A DNA stretch of 64,000 nucleotides, from contig NC_079975.1 in the NCBI RefSeq assembly GCF_029852145.1, positions 18,411,275 to 18,475,274 of the forward strand, given 5' to 3'. The notes under the pieces were generated by a model. That model worked only from the letters and a program-made list of their open reading frames with translations. It ran no database searches and was not told the DNA's origin. This DNA is from Microplitis mediator. Taxonomy: Eukaryota; Arthropoda; Insecta; Hymenoptera; Braconidae. Below are positions 44,521-56,000 of this stretch, piece by piece. The translations under genes and the position numbers were made by a program. Numbering within the stretch: the stretch's first letter is position 1; each line of letters begins with the position of its first letter.

Positions 44521-45629
44521 ATGATGAATTCAGAGACAGAAATTCGTAAATTAAGACCAGCAGAACTTTATTCCCTTGCAAAAACTTTAAGTCCAGATTC
44601 TTGGAAAATTCTTATGGGAATTATAACAAAACATGGATCACAAAATCTTCCTATGTTTACTAAGGAACATCTTGAGTGAGTATAATAACTATCTTTTAAT
44701 ATTATAATTTTTATGAATATACCATAATTAAAAAAATTGTTGTAAATTATACAAATTAAATATATTATAATTTTAGTATTATTGAATTTACTGCATTGAG
44801 GCAACATCGACTGGCAGCTGAAATTTTTTTAGATGAATGGTCAACGATGGGACGCAAAAGACCTACGATACGAGAGTTGATAAATTTATTAGTTAAAGTA
44901 GAGTTATTTAGAGCTGCTGATTATTTAGCTGTTAATATATTAAAAGAGGAACCACCAAAACGTCCACCAACTGGTCCAGCAGCACCAGTTGATATTTTTA
45001 TAAATTTTGAAGATATATCAGAAAATCAAAATCCTGGTTATCAATCAACTGTTTTACATGATGCTCAAGAAGTTAATTATGCCGCACAATTAATTAACAA
45101 CGATAATTTAAAACACATATATGAAGAAGCGAAATTTAATAATATTGAAGATGTGTCAAAATTTCCATTTAATAGTAAATCTGATTTAATGAAATTTAGC
45201 ACAAAGAGTTTGCCTGAGGAAAATAATGTTAATAATTATAAAATAAAATACGGGATTGAACAAGAGGACTTTATTTTACCAAATTTCAAAGAATTAAATA
45301 TAAATCAAGTTGATGATAAAACAAACAATCAAAAAGAAATAACATCAAATAATATACAGGATTATATATTTCCAAATTGTCCACAAGATTTATCAATATG
45401 TGAAACACCTTGTTCTTCAAATTTAACCCAGTCTAGTGTTTATACAAAAGAAAATTCAAATGTAACGTCTTATGTAAGTGAAAATTTACCATTAGTTTTA
45501 AAAGAAATTAATAAACAAGAAATAAAAAGTAATGGTAAAGAAACAAATAGTAAATCAAACGACTATTCACTTTCTGAAGATTACTATAAAAATTTACCAA
45601 TACCTATTTTAGAATTATGCAAACGATGA
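44521..45629 (+). CDS. tub: Tube, Toll-pathway death-domain adaptor
   Basis: Two coding exons, 44521-44675 and 44777-45629, giving 335 aa. Tube links MyD88 to the kinase Pelle below the Toll receptor. The N-terminal death domain covers about residues 5-130: TEIRKLRPAELYSLAKTL, SWKILMGII, then AAEIFLDEWSTMGRKRPTIR and LVKVELFRAADYLAVNIL. The order and spacing match Drosophila Tube as I remember it (the LFSAADFVA region). The remaining 200 residues are Asn/Ser/Glu-rich with no recognisable fold. No kinase domain follows, although Tube/IRAK4-like proteins of some other insects have one. Two ATG codons stand in tandem at the start; either could be used. Convergent with rabenosyn-5, 497 bp apart. 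Confidence 0.88.
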
Positions 45630-46126
45630 TTTATAATATATAAATAACAAATGTATAAATTGTAAATATAACGTAAAAATATATTTTTTAATATATTAAT
45701 GTTGAATAAATTTTTATTAAATATATTTATAAAACAAATAAATTTTACAATAACAATTATAATAAATTGTGTTTAAAAATAATTTAAATTTAAAATAATA
45801 TATTTATATAATAAATTGAGTATTGTTCATAAAAAATACTTTAATTATTGAAAATAGAATTGGGCCCAATCAGTAAAAAATTGAAAATTTTTTAAATTAT
45901 TAAATTTATATATTATTAATATTATTTTAATAAATATTATTACTTTCTTATATAACCGCTTTTTTTTTAAATAGCTTATTATAGTTATATAATTCTCACT
46001 ATATTGAAATTAAATATCATATAAATATGTATATGCACAAATAAAAATAAGAGATTATTAAAATTTGAAAAATCTACCAACTTGTTATAATGGCAATGTA
46101 TCGATAAAAAAAAAATTAAAAGCATT
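45630..46126. other. Convergent 3' UTRs of tube and rabenosyn-5
   Basis: Nearly pure AT sequence with an AATAAA after the tube stop (near 45705) and others on both strands. No coding signal. Confidence 0.5.
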
Positions 46127-48024
46127 TTAACCATCACTGTTTTGCTTCATTGCAAAATAAGCGCTTTGAAGTTCACGTAAATTACTTTCTAATGTAGCTA
46201 CTTCATCAAATTTACATTCTGCTTTAGCTTGTTTGATGTACGATCGTAAATTACTCATTTGTTCGATTATTGGTTCAATTGATGCGGATGGAAGTATTGC
46301 AACAGCCCCAGAAGGTGTCCAACCTTGTGAAGTCTCCATCAAAGTCTACACATAAATAAATAAATTATTAAAATTATATTAATAAGTAATTAAATAATTT
46401 TACCTCATTATTTTTAATCGGTGTAATATTTTGTGAGCATTTATTATCTATTTTATATTCTCTACGTCTTTCTTTTAAAGCTTCTTCAATTTCCAACTGT
46501 CTTTCGTAAGCTATTCTTTCTTCAATTTTCTGACGACGGTTTTCTTGCAAAGCCAAATACTCTTCTTCAGACGGTAGTGAAGGAATAGTCAATAATTGTT
46601 CTTTAAGAAATATCATTGCGGATGCACGAATCATTTGATGTAGTTTTAGTGCCTGACCCTGTGGTGGATTATCAATATCTGCAGTACCAATAGCTATTAT
46701 TTTTTTACTTATATTATCAACATTTTCTCCAACTTTAGCTATTTTAATTCTTAATATTTGTGCATCACGTAAATCATAAGTCATTTCTCCTTTACTTAAT
46801 GATTCCCACATTTTATTATACATTGTCATAAAACGCATTGCTTCTTCCATATATGTTCTCATAGTTTCGTAAAATTTTGAAATAATTGGTTTACTTAGCT
46901 GTCTTACTTTTAATTTTTCACGTGCATCTAAAAGGTTTTTACAATGAAAACATAATCGAAAATACTGTTCACCACCCGCTCGATCATTCATCAGCGATAA
47001 AATACTATTGAGACTTCCACTTGATGGTGATCGTGCTAATTTTGAAAGCCCTATTCCAGCTCGAATAATCCTATCTGTTAATGGAGATTCTGATGATGTA
47101 GGAGATATTGAAGAATCATCTACTGATGTTGGGCTAGTCATTTTACCTGAATAATTTATAGTATTTTAATCTATATATAATAATTATTATTCTTACTACA
47201 AAAAAATATAAAATAATAAAAATAACTTACGAGCATCAATAAGAGATAAAAATTCAGTACAATCGTGACACATTACAGCACCACACAACCGGCAATGATG
47301 TTTTCTTCTGGCTAAATGGAAGCTACGTGCACAATTAGGACATAATTTGACATCTTTATCATCAATCCAAGGCACAATTGTACGTTCATGAGCTAAAACG
47401 ACAATTTAATGATTAATATAAAATAATTAATGGCGAATAAACAAAATTGTCATAAGTATTTTTATAATTTATTTAAATTTAATTTTTAAATTAGAAATAC
47501 CTTTTCGATCAATTGGATCTGATGGTAAATTTAATAATAGTTTGTCTAATCTTATCAGTAATTTATTTGTTTCAGTTGAATACCTTTCCAATTTAGCGTT
47601 TCTAATATCTCTATAGTAAACAGTGTAAGATTTAACAGCTCCAATTTCTTGTGGACCCCAATTAATATCTGGGCTCAATTGTTTTTCTCGGATCGGTACA
47701 TTGTGAGAAAAATTATCAGGCATTTCATCTTGTTTAAGAATTTTTTTTTTAGCTTTTCCAAACAAATCTATTTAAAAGTAATCATTAAAATTTATTTATT
47801 TGAATTGTTTTTTTTTTAATTGAATTATTTTGTAATTTATAACCTTTAAAACTTGGTTATATTTAATTATTTAATATATTAAATTTACCTTTGAGAGATT
47901 TTAGTATTTCTGGATCGTCATTGTGAACTTCTTCAAAATGTTTTGTTAATTGACATGGTTTTTTTAAATCTGTCATACATACAGGACATAAAAATCCTTC
48001 AAGAATTGGGACGTTTTCAGCCAT
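46127..48024 (-). CDS. Rbsn-5: Rabenosyn-5 (FYVE zinc-finger Rab4/Rab5 effector)
   Basis: Five coding exons: 47889-48024, 47501-47767, 47231-47392, 46404-47146 and 46127-46345, in phase, 508 aa (Drosophila about 505). It binds PI3P and Rab GTPases on early endosomes and works with Vps45 in fusion and recycling. The N-terminal C2H2 finger uses C13, C16, H29 and H34. The FYVE domain starts about residue 135 with WIDD and the PI3P pocket RRKHHCRLCG, includes CHDC, and finishes with CFHC in the next exon. A charged coiled coil (EERIAYERQLEIEEALKERR) lies about residues 395-425. The last exon holds a Rab-binding helical hairpin (IIEQMSNLRSYIKQAKAECK, LESNLRELQSAY). No NPF motif is visible in these exons. 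Confidence 0.93.
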
Positions 48025-50079
48025 TATAGCAATTTATTTTTTCATTTCTTATAAAAATTAACTTTTTAAAGGAGTATACTTATTTAATCAATGTTATTTT
48101 AATTAAAAAATAGTTGTGTAATTTCACATAACTCGCTCTTCTTTTGTAATAATACTTATTATCAAAAAAAATAATGTTCGCCTCGATAACAATTACACCA
48201 TTTCAATATACATATGTAAATATATAGGTACTTCCACATGTACATGTATATGTATGTATATAGATATCATTCACGGAAAATAGAGACCATTTTTCGCCAT
48301 GATACTGAAATCAGCCGGAGTCTAATAATTTTTTGATTTTTTTAAAAACGATAAATTAAAAAAAAAATATTTTGAAAAATTGCACCTATAGTTTTTTTAA
48401 TTTTATACACGTGCATATTTTTATTTTTATTTTCTATTTAAATTAAATTGTTGAAAAAAAAATTCGAAAACTGTTAATTGTCTGCTAACTTCAGGATTAT
48501 TTTTTCGCCAGCTAATCACAAAAAATACAAAATTTACAGATGTACCTTATGATGATAAAAATAATGATCCTCATCAATTTAAATGTCTTTGTCAGCCGTC
48601 ACGTGCTCATTGATAATTACGAGCATAATCACGAAACTAAAATAGTCATACTAGTAAATTTACTAGTTAACCACCATGCATTTTTTTATCTTATACGCAT
48701 GACATAGAACTAAAATTATCAATTATGTATTTTCTAAATCTACTTTTATTAATCTATTCTAAAATTTATATTACTTTGAATATTTTATTATACTTTCTAA
48801 TTATATTCAAATTATTAATCCTACTGATGAATCCAGTGGCAAACATAAAAGGACATAAATTTAAAAAAATATTAAATAAATAATAGGATTATAATTTTAA
48901 ATAAAATTGTTATTAGTAGTTCACAAAAAATTATTTATTAAGACATTTAAGAAATTTTTTGTTACGTTTTGTTTTAAAAATATTACGATTAAAATTAAAG
49001 TAGTTAACATACTAAAAGTTACAAAAATTATATTGTTCTCTCTTTTATTTTTATTTTTTTATCTAAAAAGAAACTTATTTCAAAAACATTATTGCATTTA
49101 CATTCTAAAAAAATTATTTTATTTACTCTAATTTAACATTTTAATATTTTTTAGCACCATTGAATTATAAAAAAAACCATCGCAAAAAGTATACATATTG
49201 TAACACTACAATTATCAACGTTATTGCACTGGACCTTATAAAAATATTAATAATTTACTATCAAGGCCAATATTTTTCATTATCATACAAAAAATATTAT
49301 TTCAGAAAATTGCACATGAATATAATTTAAAATTTTTACATGATACATTTTTAAAATTGTCTGCTTATTCAGTACGATAAAATTTAATCCAAGCCTGTAA
49401 AAAGGGTTTAGACGTATTCTTATAAAATATTTTTCGTTGATTTACTCACAATAAACATTTATGATGCCGATGTATTGTATTTAAATAATTTAAATTATTT
49501 ATCCAAATGTATATTTATATAAAATGACAATATGATTAGCAAAAACAATAAAGTGACGTCAACTTATTTTTAATACAACACAATTATGTAATTATAATAT
49601 AAGTTATAATTTTTATTATAATGGACGAATCAATTAATCAAGTCTTTTTCTCATGAATTAGAGAAGAATTTTTTTTTTTAATGTAATCGTACTGAACAAT
49701 AAGAATAATTCTTATGTGTAATAATGTTATGGGCCCTGACATCCGAAAAAATGATTAAACTTAACTATTTCGCGGTGATTACAACAACAATTATTATTAT
49801 TAATATTATTATATAATTAATAAAAAATTTAGTAATTATAAAAGTATATTAGAAATTTTATAAATTTTACTTTTCAAAGAACTAATTAAACTGAAAGTAA
49901 TTTATGTGGTGATAAAAATTTAATTGGGTTAATAAACGTAAGCCACTAGTACACTACTGTACTACGGCAGACTGTTTTATGTAGTTATAACCACATGTCC
50001 ACGACCGATTCGAAAAAAAAATTTTGTCAGAGGTAAATAGAACTCAAAAGCGAATCTACGACATAATTGTGTCACAAAT
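48025..50079. other. Intergenic between rabenosyn-5 and vinculin
   Basis: Holds the rabenosyn-5 upstream region and the vinculin 3' UTR. A MITE-like repeat lies at 48305-48494 (listed separately). The 74-codon frame at 48907-49131 is low-complexity (I/K/F/L) and not credible. A second CRE palindrome TGACGTCA occurs near 49554. Confidence 0.5.
48305..48494 (-). repeat. MITE-like inverted-repeat element, copy 2
   Basis: About 190 bp. Its reverse complement (CTGAAGTTAGCAGACAATTA ... GGCTGATTTCAG) matches 10735-10937 along the whole length, with conserved interior words such as ATGCACGTGTATA, AAAAAAACTATAG and AATTTATCG. Imperfect terminal inverted repeats, no ORF. Confidence 0.7.
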
Positions 50080-53000
50080 CTAATATTGGTACCAAGGTTG
50101 ACGGCGCACCCAGCGTAATTTCATTCCAGACGCGGTACGAATCTTGATGCTTGCACACTCTGCAGCTCTCACTGTCTCTTTTACACTTTGCATAAGATTT
50201 TGAGCGTTTCCGACCAGCATATCTGTTGCTTCTTGGTCCTCTTCCGTACCTGTATCATTAATTAATAAATTATTAGTTAAATTTAAAAAATAATAAATAA
50301 ATGAAAAGAATATTATACATAAATAAATATAGAAGCTACAATATTTCTATAGTATATTACACACTAAGGGAGAAAAGTAGAGAAAGTAAGACATTACAAC
50401 TCGAGTGTGTAATTGGTACATCCTCCTTTTATCCTTTGATGTGTAATGTAATATTGTTTAAACTTAAATCATAATAGTAATAAAAATAATTACAATAATC
50501 TAAGCAGACTTTTTTTCATAATTTATGAATATATAAATTACTACGTAAAAGTAATAAATTTCAAATATCATGTAAAATTATAATAATAATAATCAATCAA
50601 TAAATTACATCGAGACTTACTAATCCCAATCAATTCATCTGTAACGATACAGGTGAAAATCACCGCGGCATGCCAAAAGATAAGACCGAATAAGAGACAA
50701 AAGTAATAAGAATAAGTTAGTCTAATAATATTAATACTAACTATTACCACTTGTAATATTAAATTTTTATAATTTAAATTTAACATAATGATTGCGCTAA
50801 ATCTTATAACTTGATCATATGTAATGGAAATAAATGACAATGCATACATTATACTTAAACAAAAATTAAACGGTAAGTTTTTTGTTTCGGCAAAATATAT
50901 TATAATTAAATTCATGCAATGAAAAATTTTATTGCTCAAGTATTAAGCATGCATTAATAAAAATATGAAAAAATATGTGCACGCATAGATGAAACGAATG
51001 CAAACACGCGTTATATACAGCTTTTTTTTACCATATAGCATCAGTTCTTCCCAGGTGGGGAGCGTTTCTATGCACAAAAAACAATGTTCATTGATTATAA
51101 TAATGAGTTAATATGAAATTGAACCGTTACGTGTTAAATATTGTTAATATTTTTAATTAATGATGTGTTTGATTTTTTTTTATATATATACAAATGAACT
51201 AAATTTAATAGTTATTACTATTTAAAAGCTGAAATACATATTTATTAATGATTTTACTAAAAGATAATTAAAATGACTTTGATAATAATTTTAATAATAA
51301 AGCGGTATTATTTTTTAAGTATTAAATGTAATTTATATCAATAAAAATAAATTATCAATATACCTTGAGCACCAAGCATTGTTGCTTTTACAGTTGATAA
51401 GATCTTCAATTGAGTTCCTATTGTCGGGATTCTTTCACATACTTGAAGTAAGTTCTGATTAAAAAAAAATAATATTATAAAGTTATACTGAATAAATAAT
51501 TAAAATCAAACAATAAATAATAATATTAATTTATATATTTAAATATTTAAAAATTACCGTGCGAATACGTTTGTCTGTGCATTCTCTAGCTAATTCTTTA
51601 GCTAAACGAGTAACTTCTTGTGATGCTTCAGCAATAGCTTTAGCACAAGCAATCAAATCACGTTTATTACCTCCTTCACCTCGAACTAAACCAGAAAGAC
51701 GAGCCATCAAAATAGCCATTTTTTTAGCAGCAGCAATGATATCATTATCTTTGCTAGACCATTGACGAACTTCTTGATGGAGACCATGAGCTGCCATCTA
51801 AAATAATTATTTATTTATTTATTTAGTTTAATATATATATTTTTTTTAATTACCATGATAGGTTGATTTGGTTGAGGTGCATGCATAAACATTTCATCTT
51901 CATCATCAGTCTCTGGTGGTGGTGGTCTTGGAGGTGCTATCTCTCCACCTGGTAACGGAGGTCTTGGTGGTACCATTTCTTAATAACAAAAATAATTTTT
52001 TAAAAATTAATTAAATTATAACAAATTAATATACTATTTTCATGCATAACACTCATAAACATCAAGATGCAGCTTACTCTGAAAATTTAAACAAACAATT
52101 ATTTAATCTTACCATTTTTTTCCACATTGTAATGATCAAAATAATTATCGTAATATCCTTGACAATACATGCAGCATTTAAATAAATAAAAAAATACAGT
52201 CACCGCAAAAAATATTATAATTTTTTTTTTTCGAAGATTAAAATTTTTTCAAAGGGATTTCATAACATGCGCTGATAAAAAAAAATGAATGATGAGATGA
52301 ATTTGGTGATTTAAAAAAAGTAAAAAAAAAATTCAAACATCATTGGCGAGCAATCAATACGCGAAATTTCTAAAAACAAAATAAAGAAAGAAAAAATCTA
52401 AAACGTCTCAAATAATATTTGAGACAGTTATTTTTCTTTTTTATTTTCGTTATTGTGATAAATTACCTCCGGCTTGAGCCGTTTTCTCAAAGTTGTTCTC
52501 AGGGGCAAGTTCCTGGTATAGTAGGTCTGGATTATCTCCTGATAAGAAATTTCAGTTAACATGATACAAAAAAAAAATAATAAAAAATAATAGGGGTGAT
52601 AGCTTCATTATTTCAATGTCATCAATTAAAATTGATAATTGTGTCATTAATCTTTTTTTAGCTTGTAAAGTAATTTTCAATAGAATTCGTAGATATATAT
52701 TTGGGGTTTTATTTTATGTTCTAATACCTCCACGTGCCCATTTAGGCAAAGGACTGATGGAACGATGTTGCGGTTTGCCAGTATTGAATGTAGGGCTGAC
52801 CGCGCCCAAATTGCTGGGTGACGGTTGATTCTTCAAAGGTTCACCGACTGACAGTTAAGAAATTTAATCAAAAAATCAATCAATGAAAAATTACGGTATC
52901 AATTAGAAAATTAAAATCAACAAAAACTAAAAATATACATATCAATGTTTATGACAATGAGTGAATGACATGATATTTACGAAAAGAAAAACGAAAAGAA

Positions 53001-56000
53001 ACCGTTTTTTTTTCCAGGTATTTTTGAATACAGTAGACTAAATAATTAAACACAACTAAATTAAATAATAAATAACAAATAAAAAAATGAAAATTTCTCG
53101 GTAAAAATTCAATAAAAACACAGTAAATTTTTTTATACTCATGAAAATTAATGATACCTTTATCTGTAAAGTAAGTGTGCCGAGGTAGGGGCACTTTATC
53201 TTCTGAAATAAATTTATAATTATCTTAAAATTTTTTAAAAATCGTCAATAAACAGTCTATAAATATTAAAAAAATTAAACTTTTAATAGATTTATAATAA
53301 AGTAAAAAAATTAAAATATCCAACAAACCATCGCTAATTCGCAGCTGCGAAATATCCGGAGAAGTTCTTTGATCAAGATGCAGAGCTTTGCGAACTTGTC
53401 CTACGCTATTTAGCAGCTAAAAATAAAATAGATCCAAATTATTTATTTATCAATAAGTATTTATAAAAATTATTTATAAAAACCGTTAAAATATTAATTA
53501 TAATGACTAAAATGACGAAACCTAAATTTACGAAAGATTTTTTTTCTCTAATTCAAAAGTGTAATTAAAAAATAACTAAATTATAAAATAATAATTGTTA
53601 AATTTTAGTTTATCATAAAATTATGCAATAAAATGTAATTAAATTGCATTCATGGTTTGAGGATATAAGTAATGGACTTACGAATATCACCATAAAATAA
53701 AAATACTTTAACAAGATCGGAAGTCTGCCAGTTAATATACAACCAACAATAATCAAAACCGATCAAAAAGATATATATATATATATATATTGAAATTTAT
53801 CATAAACAATAAATATATCAATAAGTATTTTGAATAAAAAAGAAAAAACAATAATTACAGCACGATTGCTTTCCCTCCAATGTGAAATAGACGGAGCATC
53901 GGTAATATTCATAGCAACAGCTTTAGCATCTTGCACCATAGGTGTAACACAGTGCTGAAGAACATCAGCAGCTTGATTAACTCGTTGAATAAATGAAAGA
54001 TCTTCACTATTGTCACTCTCTTGTTTAGCAACAAGAATAACTCTATTAGCTAAACGAGCAATTGCAGCAGTATTATCAACCATTTTTTGTGGATGTTGTT
54101 TAGCAATAGCTTCCTCACAAAGGAAAGTATGTTTCTGCATTTGTTCTTCAGATGTACGAATAAAATCAGCACTATCAGTAGCTTCATCACAAAGTGCTCT
54201 TGTTCGCTGCATTGTCTCTGCATACTGTTGACGTAAATTTTCAAAGTGTTCATCAGCAGCTTTACTTTCTGGATAACTCATTCTAATACGTCCAGCATTA
54301 ACTAATTGTGGTGTTAATGATTCAACTTGAGAAGCACTATTTAATAATGCTTCAGCTAATTTTTTATTTCCACTACTACCACCCGCGGCTACCATACGCG
54401 CTGTTTTAACAGCACGATTTGAAAATATTTGAAGTGCATGAGTTTTATCATTGAAATTTTGTTCACGTCCTGGTGTGCCTTCGGGAATTAAAACAGCATC
54501 GGTAAATTGTTTTAACGGTGTTGTAATATCAATAAAATCTTCAACTACACGTGACACAACTGCTTGTTGAATACGATTTTTTAATTCGTAAAGTTTTTGT
54601 GATAATTGCCGTGCTATTTCTTGTGCACGTGGTGTATTTCCTTGACCATAAGCACACATATCAGCTAATTGACGCGATAAATTCTCTACTTCATCGCAAA
54701 GCTGTAGGATTTCCGCTTTATGAATACCTGGAAGGCCTTCAGCAACCTAAAGAAAAAAAAAATAATTGATACATTACTAATTATATTTATCGCTAAATTT
54801 GTTAAATATTAATAATTGATTTTAATAATTACATTTTTATAGATTCTTCTACACAATAACAAACTTACGTATGGTAAACTTTGCTGATTCTATCCATTTG
54901 CAGCACAAATGAATAGTGCATTTTATAAAATGTTAAATTTATAGTATAAAAGTACTATGATAGTAGAACTTACTTTTTTTCCTTCATGAATAATCATAGC
55001 TATGGCACGTTGTCCGAGTCCTTTGTCATCATGTTGGGGATTTAAAAGCCACTTATTAGCTTGCTCTAGTCGACCAGCAACAGTATGAGCAGTTTGAGCT
55101 GTTCCTGATTTATCAGCTGCAACGATTGCCGATGCTACAGAGGAACGAAGTTCATTAAGCTTTTCTTTAATTCCTCGAGCAAGTGATTCTGCTTGTACAG
55201 TTGTTCCTTTTCCATCCTGGCGTAATTCACAAAGTGCATTAGTCATTGTTACTAATTGAGATGCTAGTTTAGACATAGCATCAGATTGTGACGGTGAAAG
55301 ATAACGATCAGCAAGTTTATTTGCTTGTTCGATAATTTGTCGCAGACTTTTTTCACCAACTCCGCCTTGCATGGCTCTACCATCGTCTAACCAATCATGA
55401 GCTGTTCTTACACGAGACTCTATGGCACTCTGAGCTTTTTTTAATACCTAAATATAAAATATTTAATTTAATAATTGTAATAGTATAAAAATATATGTTT
55501 ATTATTAAATTATTTTAATAATTTTCACAACCATAATTATAACGTGTAAAAAAAAATTTTTTTCATGTCAAGTTGGTCAAAAGCAATATGTATTAAATTC
55601 AACAATATGAATAGAATAACATATATGTATTTTATCGAGACTAATTGTCTCTTCGAGCAACTTGGCATCAAAAAAAATTTTTTTCATACATTAAATTATT
55701 ATGAACAATATTATACCGTTAATTGATCAGCATCCCATTCCTCTTCGTCATAAGTTGTCAATTGAAGTACACGTATTATTTCATTTAATTCATCAGACAT
55801 ACGGCTAGAAAGATAATTACGATTTTCTGCAGCTTCTTCAGCACCTCTACCACCCTGAGATATTATATGGATAAAAATTTTCATTGAACAGATTAAAATT
55901 GGTGCCAAAGTTTTAACTTGATCTAAACATCGTATTAAAATTTCACGATGAACTTGATGAGTCAACTCTTTTTCTCTTGCTCCTACTTCACGTGAAACTT

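Noticed and set aside
48907..49131. 74-codon frame on the plus strand
   Set aside because: Made almost only of Ile, Lys, Phe and Leu codons, as AT-rich noncoding DNA gives; no domain or splice context.
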